Assembly (NCBI RefSeq): GCF_017589465.1
Contig: NZ_JAELYA010000007.1
Coordinates: 186,001 to 250,000 of the forward strand
Source: Pseudomonas schmalbachii
Lineage (GTDB): Bacteria > Pseudomonadota > Gammaproteobacteria > Pseudomonadales > Pseudomonadaceae
Direction of reading: 5' to 3'
Length of the DNA: 64,000 nt
Below are positions 47,949 through 57,279 of this stretch, in pieces. The first letter of the stretch is position 1. Each line of letters opens with the position of its first letter. The notes beneath the pieces are model-generated. The model had not been told where the DNA came from, made no database searches, and was given only the letters and a program-made list of their open reading frames with translations. A program made the position numbers and the translations under genes.

Positions 47949-48278
47949 CTACAGCGGCAACTGGCCCAGCATCCAGCGCAGCAGGAAGAACACCAGCAGG
48001 CCGCCGCCGATGGTCGCCAGCAGGTGCCGGGTGAGCGCGGCGATGGCGATGCAGGCGAGGCCCGCCAGCAGGTAGGCGTTGTCCAGGCTGAGCGCCCAGT
48101 GCTCGCCATCCGGCAGCAGCATGCCTGGCACGACGATGGCGGTCAGCACGGCGGTCGGCACGTAGTGCAGGCCCTGGCGCACCACCGGCGGGAAACGCAG
48201 GCTCGGCCAGGCGAACAGGCTGTAGCGCATGAGGAAGGTCATCGCCGTCATGCCGAGGATCAGCAGCCAGTACTCCAT
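47949..48278 (-). CDS. azlD: AzlD-type branched-chain amino acid exporter subunit
   Basis: 109 aa with four hydrophobic segments (MEYWLLILGMTAMTFLMRYS...). The AzlD signature MTFLMRYSLFAWPSLRFPPVVRQGLHYVPTAVLTAIVVP is clear. It forms an inner-membrane exporter with AzlC, whose stop overlaps its start (TGATG), so the two are translationally coupled. Confidence 0.9.
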   Translation of the reverse strand: MEYWLLILGMTAMTFLMRYSLFAWPSLRFPPVVRQGLHYVPTAVLTAIVVPGMLLPDGEHWALSLDNAYLLAGLACIAIAALTRHLLATIGGGLLVFFLLRWMLGQLPL

Positions 48279-48982
48279 CACACGCCCTCCCCATTGGTCT
48301 GTCGGCGTTCCAGCAGCACACCCACCGTGATGCCGGCGAAGGCCGCCGCCATCAGCCCGAGCTTGTACGGCCAGGCGTAGGTGAGCAGCGCCGTCGCTCC
48401 GGCTGCCAACGCCGCGGCGATCTGCGGGCGATTGCGCAGCAGCGGCACGACGATGCCGATGAAGGTCGCCAGCATGGCGAACTCCAGCCCCCAGCCGGCA
48501 AGGTTCGGCAGCGCCTGGCCGAACAGCACGCCGACCAGCGAGCTGCTTACCCAGCAGGCATACAGCGCGGTGGTCACGCCCAGCCAGTACCACTGGCCCT
48601 GCGGCGTATCGCCGTGCACCAGGTAATAGCGCTGGACCACGGCGAAGGTCTCGTCGGTCAGCCAGAACGCCAGCGGCACCCGCCAGCGTTGCGGCAGATG
48701 GGTGACATGCGGTTGCAGGGTGGCGCTGTAGAGCACGTGGCGCAGATTGACGATCAGCGTGGTGAGCAGGATCACCAGCGCGCCGGCGCCAGCGCCGAGC
48801 AGGCTGACCACGATGAACTGCGCCGAACCGGCATAGACCAGCAGCGACATGCCGACGGTCTGCAGCAGCGACAGGCCGGCGGCGCTGGCCAGGGTGCCGT
48901 AGATGATGCCGAACGGCGCGACGCCGACCACCATCGGTACGCTGTCGCGAACGCCACGGGAGAAGAACTGTTTGCGGGACAT
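48278..48982 (-). CDS. azlC: AzlC-type branched-chain amino acid exporter subunit
   Basis: 234 aa, six to seven membrane segments. The family motif GVRDSVPMVVGVAPFGIIYG near residue 10 and YAGSAQFIVVSLLGAGA near residue 50 are clear, as are NLRHVLYSATLQPHV and FWLTDETFAVV. With AzlD it should export branched-chain or related amino acids. An AraC regulator is encoded 30 bp upstream on the same strand and probably controls the pair. Confidence 0.92.
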   Translation of the reverse strand: MSRKQFFSRGVRDSVPMVVGVAPFGIIYGTLASAAGLSLLQTVGMSLLVYAGSAQFIVVSLLGAGAGALVILLTTLIVNLRHVLYSATLQPHVTHLPQRWRVPLAFWLTDETFAVVQRYYLVHGDTPQGQWYWLGVTTALYACWVSSSLVGVLFGQALPNLAGWGLEFAMLATFIGIVVPLLRNRPQIAAALAAGATALLTYAWPYKLGLMAAAFAGITVGVLLERRQTNGEGV

Positions 48983-49012
48983 GGAGCCTCCTTTGCCCCG
49001 CAGCCTAGAAGA

Positions 49013-49864
49013 TCAGGCAGGCGCCGTCTTGAACGATCTTGCGCAGGCCATGCGGTACTCGCCGGGAGCGACGCCATAGGCCTGTTTGAACTGGCGGCTG
49101 AGGTGGCTCTGGTCGGCGAAGCCCAGCTGCATCGCCACGCTCGACGGAGCGCAACCCTCCTTCAGCAGGGCCCGCGCCTGCTCCAGGCGGCGCTGCTTGA
49201 GCCAGGCGTGCGGCGGCAGGCCGGTGGCCTTGCGGAATACCCGGGCGAAATGGAACGGCGAGAGATTCACGGCTGCCGCCAGTTCCTCCAGCGACGGCGG
49301 CTCGACCAGGCGCGCGGCGAGCAGTTCGCGGGCCTGGGCGACGGCCCGTGGCTCACGGCCGGCCGACGGCGGATCGGGAATCCGTGCGTGGCGGCGGAAC
49401 AGCATCAGCAGGGCTTCGCGCCAGCAGGTCTGCTGCTGCAGGGCGGCGCCGCCGGAGTCGAGCAGTTGGTGCAGGGTGGCGAAGGTCCGGGTCAGCTCGG
49501 CATCCCGCAGCACGCTGGCGGAAAACGACGGCAGGCCGCCACGGCCGAGATTCAGTTCGTCCAGCACCGTGGTGACCTGGGCGATCTCCGGGTAGAAACC
49601 GCGGTACAACCAACCCTCTTCATGGGCCTTGGAGCCGGTATGCACCTCGTCCGGATTGATCAGCACCATGCTGCCCACCGGCGCCAGGTGCTCGCTGCCG
49701 CGATGGTGGAAGCGCTGGGCGCCACGTTCGATCACGGTGAACACGTAGCCCTCGTGCACGTGTGGCGCGAAACGCTGCTCGATATAACGCGCGTGCAGCA
49801 GCTCGACGCCGCCGAGTTCGTCGGCGCGCCAGAAGCGGGTCTGTTCCATTGCGGCGGTGTTCAT
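49013..49864 (-). CDS. AraC-family regulator, probably of azlCD
   Basis: 283 aa. A cupin-type N-terminus (RYIEQRFAPHVHEGYVFTVIERG) is followed by the AraC DNA-binding domain at about residues 185-280 (PSLEELAAAVNLSPFHFARVFRKATGLPPHAWLKQRRLEQAR; PSSVAMQLGFADQSHLSRQFKQAYGVAPGEYR). Regulators of this type next to azlC are common and respond to an exported amino acid. GGAG lies four bases before the ATG. Confidence 0.9.
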   Translation of the reverse strand: MNTAAMEQTRFWRADELGGVELLHARYIEQRFAPHVHEGYVFTVIERGAQRFHHRGSEHLAPVGSMVLINPDEVHTGSKAHEEGWLYRGFYPEIAQVTTVLDELNLGRGGLPSFSASVLRDAELTRTFATLHQLLDSGGAALQQQTCWREALLMLFRRHARIPDPPSAGREPRAVAQARELLAARLVEPPSLEELAAAVNLSPFHFARVFRKATGLPPHAWLKQRRLEQARALLKEGCAPSSVAMQLGFADQSHLSRQFKQAYGVAPGEYRMACARSFKTAPA

Positions 49865-49912
49865 GCGGCTCCTTCGCCCCGGAGGGAAGCCGCCCAGCTT
49901 AGCGCGAACGCG

Positions 49913-50482
49913 TCAGCCGCTGAAGCCGGCCTCCAGGCTGGCCTTCACCTGCGGCCATTCATGGTCGGTGATGCTGTACAGGACGGTGTCGTCGAGACGC
50001 CCGCCAGCCAGGCGCCGATGGTTGCGCAGCACGCCTTCGCGCACCGCGCCGAGCTTCTCGATGGCGCGTTGCGCGCGCAGGTTGCTGGCAGCGGTAGTCA
50101 TCTGCACGCGGACCATCTTCCAGCTATCGAAAGCGTGCCGCAGCATCAGGTACTTGATGCTGGCGTTCAGGCCACTGCCGTGCTGGGCCTGGTCCAGCCA
50201 GGTGGCGCCGATCTCGCAGGCCGGCAGCGCCGGCAGGAAGTCCATGAAGCGCGTGGTGCCGACGATCTGGTTACCCAGCCGCACCACCAGCGGCAGTTCC
50301 CGCCCCTCACGCTGCTCGGCGATGCCCTGGCGATACCAGTCCGGCCGCTGCGGAGCGCTCATGTACTGCAGGGCCTCGCTATTGAGGTCGGCCAGAGCCA
50401 CCAGCTCCGGGACGTCGGCTTCCACCATGGGCTCCAGGCGCAGGGCGCCCCGCTGCAGGGTGATGGGTAACGGTCTGAACAT
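49913..50482 (-). CDS. GNAT acetyltransferase, RimJ/RimL-like
   Basis: 189 aa. The order LQRGALRLEPMVEADVPELVALA, IGATWLDQAQHGSGLNASIKYLMLRHAFDSWKMVRVQMTTAASNLRAQRAIEKLGAVREGVLRNH is the RimJ/RimL-type GNAT core. The C-terminal YSITDHEWPQVKASLE is also typical. It transfers acetyl from acetyl-CoA to an unknown amine. The start at 50482 (MFRPLPITLQRG) is preferred over 50500. It follows the AraC gene in the minus-strand direction with no clear operon. Confidence 0.88.
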   Translation of the reverse strand: MFRPLPITLQRGALRLEPMVEADVPELVALADLNSEALQYMSAPQRPDWYRQGIAEQREGRELPLVVRLGNQIVGTTRFMDFLPALPACEIGATWLDQAQHGSGLNASIKYLMLRHAFDSWKMVRVQMTTAASNLRAQRAIEKLGAVREGVLRNHRRLAGGRLDDTVLYSITDHEWPQVKASLEAGFSG

Positions 50483-50665
50483 GAAGCGCCCTCCTCGCAC
50501 ACGCGCCCTTTTCAGAGCGTAGCGGCATGCCGTAAGTGCCGTGTGCCCATGACGAATCGACAGACGGAGCCGCGGCGAAATGGCGGCACGCTACCAGCAT
50601 GGAGGGGGTGGCTCAAGGGCATCGCCACGCGGAGATGGCCTGGATCAACTCCGGGCAGAGGACCT

Positions 50666-50755
50666 GTAGGAGCCAGCTTGCTGGCGATCATCCGAGCTAA
50701 CCGGCGACTCCAGACTTGCCGGCGAGTCCGGGATCGCCAGCAAGCTGGCTCCTAC
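50666..50755. repeat. REP family C element (inverted pair)
   Basis: GTAGGAGCCAGCTTGCTGGC and its inverse GCCAGCAAGCTGGCTCCTAC. Each half is a GCCAGC-TT-GCTGGC type hairpin with a GTAG foot. It lies in the 393-bp gap between the GNAT gene and the sensor kinase; I see nothing specific in the rest of that gap beyond the kinase promoter region. Confidence 0.85.
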
Positions 50756-50875
50756 CAAGAGCAGGCGCAGCGCGCGTCCTGAGACCTTGGTAGCACTTCT
50801 CTGACATCCCCGCGCTTTGGTGCGAAACTTGCGAATCAACCAGACTTTCCGCACGCGCCCGGCACTGGAGTCCAC

Positions 50876-53800
50876 ATGTCGCTGTCCAGCGGGCTGATCG
50901 CCACGGTCGCCCTCCTCTACATGGCCATCCTGTTCGCCATCGCCTTCTATGGCGACCGCCGCCGCGCGCCCCTCTCGCCGCGCCTGCGGGCGTGGGTCTA
51001 CAGCCTGTCGCTGGCGGTGTACTGCACCAGCTGGACCTTCTTCGGCGCGGTCGGCCAGGCCGCCGGGCAGCTCTGGTCGTTCCTGCCGATCTACCTCGGG
51101 CCGGTGCTGCTGATGCTGTTCGCGCCCTGGGTGCTGCAGAAAATGATCCTGATCAGCAAGCAGGAGAACATCACCTCCATCGCCGACTTCATCGCCGCGC
51201 GCTACGGCAAGTCGCAGGCGCTCGCCGTGGTGGTGGCGCTGATCTGCGTGGTCTGCGTGCTGCCCTACATCGCCCTGCAGCTGAAGGGCATCGTCCTCGG
51301 CGTGAACCTGCTGATCGGCGCCGGCCCCGACTCCACCGGCACCCGCTCGCAGGACACGGCGCTGCTGGTGTCGCTGATCCTCGCGCTGTTCACCATCGTC
51401 TTCGGCACGCGCAGCCTGGACGTCACCGAACACCACCGCGGCATGGTGCTGGCCATCGCCTTCGAATCGCTGGTCAAGCTGGCGGCGTTCCTCGCCGTCG
51501 GCATCTTCGTCACCTTCGGCCTCTACGACGGCTTCGGCGACCTGCTGGAAAAGGCCCGCAACGCCCCGCAGCTCGACGAGTACTGGCAGAACACCGTGCA
51601 CTGGCCGGCGATGCTGCTGCAGACCGGCGTGGCGATGACCGCGATCATGTGCCTGCCGCGGCAGTTCCACGTCACCGTGGTGGAGAACATCAAGCCGCGC
51701 GACCTCGACCTGGCGCGCTGGGTGTTTCCCGCCTACCTGGTGCTGGCCGCGCTGTTCGTCGTGCCGATCGCCCTCGCCGGCCAGCTGTACCTGCCCGCCG
51801 GAGTGATGCCGGACTCCTTCGTGATCAGCCTGCCGCTGGCCGAGGCGCATCCGGCGCTGGCCCTGCTGGCGTTCATCGGCGGCGCCTCGGCCGCCACCGG
51901 CATGGTCATCGTCGCCAGCGTGGCGCTGTCGACCATGGTTTCCAACGACATGCTGCTGCCGTGGCTGCTGCGTCGCAAAGGCGCCGAGGACGCGCAGCCG
52001 TTCGAAGCGTTCCGCCACTGGCTGCTCACCGTGCGCCGGGTCAGCATCGTGCTGATCCTGCTGCTCGCCTACGTCTCCTACCGCCTGCTCGGCTCCACCG
52101 CCAGCCTGGCGACCATCGGCCAGATCGCCTTCGCCGCCATCGCCCAGCTCGGCCCGGCGATGATCGGCGCGCTGTACTGGAAGCAGGCCAACCGCCGCGG
52201 CGTGTTCGCCGGGCTGGCGGCCGGCTCGGCGCTGTGGGGCTACACCCTGGTGGTGCCGGTGGTGGCCCGCGGCCTGGGCTGGCCGCTGGACAACTTCCCC
52301 GGCCTGACCTGGCTGACCGGTTACCCTCTCGGCCCGAGCTTCGAACCGCTGACCCTCGGCGTACTGATCTCGCTGATCGGCAACTTCGCGCTGTTCGGCC
52401 TGGTCTCGGTTTTCTCCCGCACGCGGGTTTCCGAGCACTGGCAGGCCAGCCGCTTCATCGGCCAGGAGATTTCCCCGCGCGTCAGTTCGCGTTCGATGCT
52501 CGCCGTGCAGCTCGACGACCTGCTGATGCTCGCCGCCCGCTTCGTCGGCGAGGAGCGCGCGCGGCAGAGCTTCGTGCGCTTCGCCTACCAGCAGGGCAAG
52601 AGCTTCAGCCCCAGCCAGAACGCCGACATCGAATGGATCGCGCATACCGAGCGCCTGCTCGCTGGCGTGCTCGGCGCATCCTCGGCGCGGGCGGTGGTGA
52701 AGGCCGCCATCGAAGGCCGCGAGATGCAGGTGGAGGACGTGGTGAAGATCGCCGACGAAGCCTCCGAAGTGCTGCAGTTCAACCGCGCGCTGCTGCAGGG
52801 CGCCATCGAGAACATCACCCAGGGCATCAGCGTGGTCGACCAGTCGCTGCGCCTGGTGGCCTGGAACCACCGCTACCTGGAGCTGTTCCAGTACCCCGAG
52901 GGGCTGATCCACGTCGGCCGGCCGATCGCCGACATCATCCGCTTCAACGCCGAGCGCGGCCTGTGCGGCACCGGCGACCCGGATCTGCACGTGGCCAAGC
53001 GCCTGTACTGGATGCGCCAGGGCACGCCGCACACCTCCGAGCGGTTGTTCCCCAACGGACGGGTCATCGAGCTGATCGGCAATCCGATGCCCGGCGGCGG
53101 TTTCGTCATGAGCTTCACCGACATCACCGCGTTCCGCGATGCCGAGCACGCGCTCAAGGAATCCAACGAAAGCCTCGAACAGCGTGTGCAGGAACGGACC
53201 CACGAGCTGTCGAAACTGAACCAGGCACTGATCGAGGCGAAGGGCACCGCCGAGGCCGCCAACCAGTCGAAGACCCGCTTCCTCGCCGCGGTCAGCCACG
53301 ACCTGATGCAGCCGCTGAACGCCGCCCGGTTGTTCTCCGCCGCCCTTTCCCATCAGGAGGCGCTGCCGCCCGATGCCAGCGACCTGGTGCGTCATCTCGA
53401 TTCCTCGCTGCGCTCCGCCGAGGACCTGATCACCGACCTGCTGGACATTTCGCGTCTGGAAAGCGGCCGGGTCATCGCCGAGCGCACGGCCTTCCCGCTA
53501 TCCAGCCTGTACGACGCGCTGGGCGTGGAGTTCAAGGCGCTGGCCCGGGAACAGGGCATCGACTTCCATCTGCGCGGCAGCCGCCTGCGGGTGGAAAGCG
53601 ACATGAAGATGCTGCGCCGGGTGCTGCAGAACTTCCTGACCAACGCCTTCCGCTACGCCAAGGGCCACGTGCTGCTCGGCGTGCGCCGCGAGGCGGGACA
53701 CCTGCGGCTGGAAGTGTGGGACCGCGGGCCGGGCATTCCGGCGGACAAGCTGAAGGTCATCTTCGAAGAGTTCAAGCGCCTGGACAGCCACCAGACCCGC

Positions 53801-54358
53801 GCCGAAAAGGGCCTCGGCCTCGGTCTGGCGATTGCCGACCGCCTGTGCAAGGTGCTCGGCCATCGCCTGGAAGTGCGTTCCTGGCCGGGCCAGGGCAGCG
53901 TGTTCAGCGTCCGCGTGCCACTGGCCCGTCAGCCGGCGCCGGGCGCCGAGCCCGCCAGGCCACGCAGCGAAGCACCGGCACAGCTGAACGGTGCCCAGGT
54001 GCTCTGCGTGGACAACGAGGACAGCATCCTCGCCGGCATGGACAGCCTGCTCAGCCGCTGGGGCTGCCAGGTGCTCACCGCACGCAACCGCGAGGAATGC
54101 GAGCGCCTGCTGGCGAACGATACGCGACCGCAACTGGCGCTGATCGACTATCACCTGGACAACGGCGAGACCGGCACCGAGCTGATGGCCTGGCTGCGCG
54201 CCCGTCTCGGCGGGCCGCTGCCCGGCGTGGTGATCAGCGCCGACGCGCGGCCGGAACTGGTGGCGCAGGTGCACGCCGCCGGACTCGACTACCTGTCCAA
54301 GCCGGTCAAGCCGGCGGCCCTGCGCGCCCTGATCAGCCGGCATCTCAAGCTGAGCTGA
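50876..54358 (+). CDS. Hybrid sensor kinase with sodium/solute symporter domain
   Basis: 1160 aa. Residues about 1-490 form an SSS-family transporter fold of about 13 helices (DFIAARYGKS; LKGIVLGVNLLIG). A PAS domain follows at about 620-745, a coiled coil at 760-795, HisKA with AAVSHDLMQPLNAARLF (His near residue 807), HATPase with NFLTNAFRYAKG and GLGLGLAIADRLC, and a C-terminal receiver (phosphoacceptor Asp in LALIDYHLD near residue 1090, Lys in YLSKPVKP). It may sense transport of an acetate- or amino-acid-like solute. No response regulator gene is adjacent. Confidence 0.92.
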   Translation: MSLSSGLIATVALLYMAILFAIAFYGDRRRAPLSPRLRAWVYSLSLAVYCTSWTFFGAVGQAAGQLWSFLPIYLGPVLLMLFAPWVLQKMILISKQENITSIADFIAARYGKSQALAVVVALICVVCVLPYIALQLKGIVLGVNLLIGAGPDSTGTRSQDTALLVSLILALFTIVFGTRSLDVTEHHRGMVLAIAFESLVKLAAFLAVGIFVTFGLYDGFGDLLEKARNAPQLDEYWQNTVHWPAMLLQTGVAMTAIMCLPRQFHVTVVENIKPRDLDLARWVFPAYLVLAALFVVPIALAGQLYLPAGVMPDSFVISLPLAEAHPALALLAFIGGASAATGMVIVASVALSTMVSNDMLLPWLLRRKGAEDAQPFEAFRHWLLTVRRVSIVLILLLAYVSYRLLGSTASLATIGQIAFAAIAQLGPAMIGALYWKQANRRGVFAGLAAGSALWGYTLVVPVVARGLGWPLDNFPGLTWLTGYPLGPSFEPLTLGVLISLIGNFALFGLVSVFSRTRVSEHWQASRFIGQEISPRVSSRSMLAVQLDDLLMLAARFVGEERARQSFVRFAYQQGKSFSPSQNADIEWIAHTERLLAGVLGASSARAVVKAAIEGREMQVEDVVKIADEASEVLQFNRALLQGAIENITQGISVVDQSLRLVAWNHRYLELFQYPEGLIHVGRPIADIIRFNAERGLCGTGDPDLHVAKRLYWMRQGTPHTSERLFPNGRVIELIGNPMPGGGFVMSFTDITAFRDAEHALKESNESLEQRVQERTHELSKLNQALIEAKGTAEAANQSKTRFLAAVSHDLMQPLNAARLFSAALSHQEALPPDASDLVRHLDSSLRSAEDLITDLLDISRLESGRVIAERTAFPLSSLYDALGVEFKALAREQGIDFHLRGSRLRVESDMKMLRRVLQNFLTNAFRYAKGHVLLGVRREAGHLRLEVWDRGPGIPADKLKVIFEEFKRLDSHQTRAEKGLGLGLAIADRLCKVLGHRLEVRSWPGQGSVFSVRVPLARQPAPGAEPARPRSEAPAQLNGAQVLCVDNEDSILAGMDSLLSRWGCQVLTARNREECERLLANDTRPQLALIDYHLDNGETGTELMAWLRARLGGPLPGVVISADARPELVAQVHAAGLDYLSKPVKPAALRALISRHLKLS

Positions 54359-54374
54359 GGCGCAGGCGGCCGGC

Positions 54375-54833
54375 TCACACCAGCCGGCCGCGCCACTGCA
54401 GCAGCAACACCCCGGCGACGATCAGCAGCAGGGCGAAAATCCCCTCCGGCGACAGTCGGCGGACCGGGAAACCGGCCCAGCCGAACTGGTCGCACAGCGC
54501 CGAAACCAGCATCTGCCCGGCCACCACACAGGCGAGGAAGGTCGCCGCTCCCAGCTGCGGCGCGAGGATCACCGCTACCGTCAGGTAGGCCGCGCCGAAC
54601 AGACCGCCCAGCCAGCCCCACCAGGGCACGCTGGCAACGCTGGCGGCGGCCGGCAGCGGCGCGCGGAACAACAGCAGCGCCAGCACCACCACGCCCAGGC
54701 TGACGCCCAGGGAAGTCAGGCTGGCGCTCAGCGGATGGCCGAGCTGTCGACCAAGCAGGGCGTTGCTCCCGGCCTGCAGGGCGACCATCCCACCGACGCT
54801 CAGCGCGGTGAGCAGCAACAGGGATCTGGACAT
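54375..54833 (-). CDS. YdcZ/DUF606 family membrane protein (DMT superfamily)
   Basis: 152 aa, five hydrophobic segments. VALQAGSNALLGRQLGHPLSASLTSLGVSLGVVVLAL near residue 20 and PWWGWLGGLFGAAYLTVAVILAPQLGAATFLACVVAGQMLVSALCDQFGW are the DUF606 signature. These act as half-size inner-membrane transporters of unknown substrate. The ATG at 54833 is chosen because GGAGG lies eight bases upstream; an ATG at 54842 is too close to it. It is divergent from a LysR gene, which probably controls it. Confidence 0.88.
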   Translation of the reverse strand: MSRSLLLLTALSVGGMVALQAGSNALLGRQLGHPLSASLTSLGVSLGVVVLALLLFRAPLPAAASVASVPWWGWLGGLFGAAYLTVAVILAPQLGAATFLACVVAGQMLVSALCDQFGWAGFPVRRLSPEGIFALLLIVAGVLLLQWRGRLV

Positions 54834-54918
54834 GGCATTCACCTCCTTCGATTTGCCGATGCCGGGGATTGTTTGCTATCCATTCGATTCATTGAAATGA
54901 ATGATTGGTACGCATCCC

Positions 54919-55830
54919 ATGCAGCAGATTCATGAGCTGAGACGCATCGACCTGAACCTGCTGGTGGTTCTCGACGCGTTGCTCGAAGAACGCCACGTAT
55001 CCCGCGCCGCGCAGCGCCTGGCGATGACCCAGCCGGCGGTCAGCCATGCCCTCGCCCGCCTGCGCGATCTGCTCGGCGATCCGCTGCTGGTCCGCGTGCG
55101 CAACGAGATGCGCCTCACCAGCCGCGCACTGGAACTGGCCGAACCGCTGCGCGACAGCCTCGCCGGCATCCGCCGGCTGGTCCTCAGCGAGCGCTTCGAG
55201 CCGGCCCATGCGGAGCTGACCCTGCGCCTGGGCATGTCCGACTACGGCGCCTGGGTGCTTCTGCCCACCCTGCTGCCGCTGCTGCGTCGCGAAGCCCCCG
55301 GCATCCGCCTGGAAATCCGCCAGGATTCCCGGCTGGAAATGCTCCGCCAGGTGGCCGCCGGCGAGCTGGACTGCGCCGCCGGCGTATTCCCGCTGCTGCC
55401 GGAAGGGCTCCGCGCCCAGCGGCTGTTCGAGGAGCGCTTCGTCTGCCTCACCGCCGCCGACAACCTCGCCGGCCGCAGCAGCCTGCCCCTGCAGGAGTAC
55501 CTGGCCGCGCCGCACCTGCGGGTGGCGCTGCAGCAGAGCCCGGCGGAAGAGATCGACAGCCACCTGCAGAACCTCGGCCTGCAGCGCCGGGTGGCGGTGA
55601 CGCTGCCGCACTTCACCGTGGCCCCGGAACTGCTGGCCGGCACCGACCTGGTGCTGACCATCGCCGAACGCACCCTGCGCCGCAGCCACCTGCCGGAGGG
55701 CCTGGTGCAGTTCGAACCGCCGCTGGAACTGGCGCGGCTGGATTTCGTCCAGGTCTGGCCCAGCGGCAGCCAGGACGATCCGGCCCGGCGCTGGCTGCGC
55801 GAACGCCTGCAACAGGCCGCATCCGGCTAG
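54919..55830 (+). CDS. LysR-family transcriptional regulator
   Basis: 303 aa. The NodD/SyrM-like helix-turn-helix ELRRIDLNLLVVLDALLEERHVSRAAQRLAMTQPAVSHALARLRDLLGDPLLVRV is at residues 5-62. The effector domain has GMSDYGAWVLLPTLLPLLRREAPGIRLE. It is divergent from the YdcZ-like gene with 85 bp between the starts. The start at 54919 (MQQIHELRRIDLNLL) is chosen over 54901. The effector is unknown. Confidence 0.9.
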   Translation: MQQIHELRRIDLNLLVVLDALLEERHVSRAAQRLAMTQPAVSHALARLRDLLGDPLLVRVRNEMRLTSRALELAEPLRDSLAGIRRLVLSERFEPAHAELTLRLGMSDYGAWVLLPTLLPLLRREAPGIRLEIRQDSRLEMLRQVAAGELDCAAGVFPLLPEGLRAQRLFEERFVCLTAADNLAGRSSLPLQEYLAAPHLRVALQQSPAEEIDSHLQNLGLQRRVAVTLPHFTVAPELLAGTDLVLTIAERTLRRSHLPEGLVQFEPPLELARLDFVQVWPSGSQDDPARRWLRERLQQAASG

Positions 55831-55860
55831 ACTGTCGGCAACGACAGGATGGTCGCCCCG

Positions 55861-57120
55861 ATGCCCGATATGCTGGAAACCCTGCTCGATCTCTCCACCG
55901 CCCTCTCCATCGGCCTGCTGGTCGGCACCGAACGCGGCTGGCGCGCACGCGAGGAAGCCGAATCGCGGCAGATCGCCGGCATCCGCACCTACGCGCTGAC
56001 CGGCCTGCTTGGCGGTTTCGCCGCCCTGCTCGCCAGCCATCTCGGCCCCGCAGTATGGGTCGGCATGCTGGTCGCCGTCGCCCTGCTCGCCATCGCCGGT
56101 TACCTGGGCGACATACAACGCAGCGGCGATCAGGGCATGACCAGCGAAATCGCCATGTTCGCCACCTTCATCCTCGGCAGCCTGGCCATGACCGAGGGCC
56201 GCCTGCTGGCTGCCGGCGGCGGCATCGTGGTGGCGCTGCTGCTGAGCCTGAAGGAGCCGCTGCAGGCCGCCCTCAAGCTGCTCGACGCGAAGGAGCTGTC
56301 GGCCATCCTCAAGCTGCTGTTCATCTCGGTGGTGCTGCTGCCGGTGCTGCCGAACCAGGGCTACGGCCCATGGGAAGTCTTCAACCCCTATGCGACCTGG
56401 TGGATGGTGGTGCTGATCGCCGGCCTGGGCTTCGTCGCCTACCTGGCCATCCGCATCGTCGGCACCAGCAAGGGCCTGCTGCTCACTGCAGTGGTCGGCA
56501 GCATAGTGTCGTCCACCGCGATGACCATCACCCTCTCCCACCTGCATGAGCGCAAGTCGCTGCGTCCCCTGCTGGCCTGCGGACTGCTGGCGACGTCGGC
56601 GATGATGTTCCCGCGGGTGCTGCTGGAGGTCAGCGCGGTCAACCCGGCACTGCTGGGCAAGCTGCTCGCACCGCTGCTGGTCGCCACCCTGGTCTATGCC
56701 GGCGGCGCCTTCCTGTTCTGGCGCCGGGCCGGGCAGGACGACAACAACCCCACCGCCGAGCCGCCGCTGAAGAACCCCTTCGAACTGATGCCGGCGCTGC
56801 GCTTCGCCGCGCTGCTGGCGCTGATCCTGTTCCTCGTCGAGGCGGCGCGTCATTACCTGGGCGACGTCGGCGTGTACCTGGTAGCGCTGATCTCCGGCCT
56901 GGCCGACGTCGACGCCATCACTCTGTCGCTGTCCAGCAGCGCCAGGATCGATCTCGACCCGACGGTGGCGACCCACGGCATCGCCCTGGCGGCGCTCAGC
57001 AACAGCCTGGTGAAGGGAGTCCTGATCGCCATCATCGGCGGCAGCCACTTGGCGCGCCTGACCTTCCCGGTGATCATCGCCGGCCTGCTGGCCGGTGGGG
57101 TGGTGATGCTGATGCTCTGA
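55861..57120 (+). CDS. MgtC/SapB plus DUF4010 membrane protein
   Basis: 419 aa, about twelve membrane segments. Residues 1-130 match the MgtC/SapB domain (LSIGLLVGTERGWRAREEAESRQIAGIRTYALTGLLGGF), and residues about 180-405 match DUF4010 (GLLLTAVVGSIVSSTAMTITLSHLHER; ALISGLADVDAITLSLSSSA). An inner-membrane protein of unknown transport or regulatory function. The start at 55861 is chosen because AGGA is better spaced to it than to 55849. It ends just before an 8-bp tandem repeat. Confidence 0.88.
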   Translation: MPDMLETLLDLSTALSIGLLVGTERGWRAREEAESRQIAGIRTYALTGLLGGFAALLASHLGPAVWVGMLVAVALLAIAGYLGDIQRSGDQGMTSEIAMFATFILGSLAMTEGRLLAAGGGIVVALLLSLKEPLQAALKLLDAKELSAILKLLFISVVLLPVLPNQGYGPWEVFNPYATWWMVVLIAGLGFVAYLAIRIVGTSKGLLLTAVVGSIVSSTAMTITLSHLHERKSLRPLLACGLLATSAMMFPRVLLEVSAVNPALLGKLLAPLLVATLVYAGGAFLFWRRAGQDDNNPTAEPPLKNPFELMPALRFAALLALILFLVEAARHYLGDVGVYLVALISGLADVDAITLSLSSSARIDLDPTVATHGIALAALSNSLVKGVLIAIIGGSHLARLTFPVIIAGLLAGGVVMLML

Positions 57121-57135
57121 ACGGGAGCGCCGCAT

Positions 57136-57199
57136 CGACGTAACGACGTAACGACGTAACGACGTAACGACGTAACGACGTAACGACGTAACGACGTAG
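57136..57199. repeat. Perfect tandem repeat, CGACGTAA x 8
   Basis: Seven exact copies of the 8-mer plus an eighth ending in G, 16 bp after the DUF4010 stop. The last copy runs directly into GTAGGATGGG..., a further REP-like unit. Each copy carries TAA or TAG, so no frame is translated through it. Confidence 0.95.
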
Positions 57200-57228
57200 G
57201 ATGGGTTGAGCGTAGCGATACCCATCAG
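57197..57228. repeat. REP-like unit, family G
   Basis: GTAGGATGGGTTGAGCGTAG followed by CGATACCCATC. GATGGGT pairs with ACCCATC, giving a single hairpin with a GTAG foot. It is fused to the end of the tandem repeat. Confidence 0.7.
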
Positions 57229-57279
57229 CCAGGACGAAACGTCCGCTGGACTGGTTGATCCCGAAGCAACACCGATTTC

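Noticed and set aside
57136-57199. CRISPR array
   Set aside because: Units are 8 bp with no spacers, so it is a simple tandem repeat.
54889-57225. Long minus-strand frame rich in Gln and His
   Set aside because: Antisense shadow of the LysR and DUF4010 genes, entered through the 8-bp tandem repeat, which reads as a repeated RRYVVTSL peptide.
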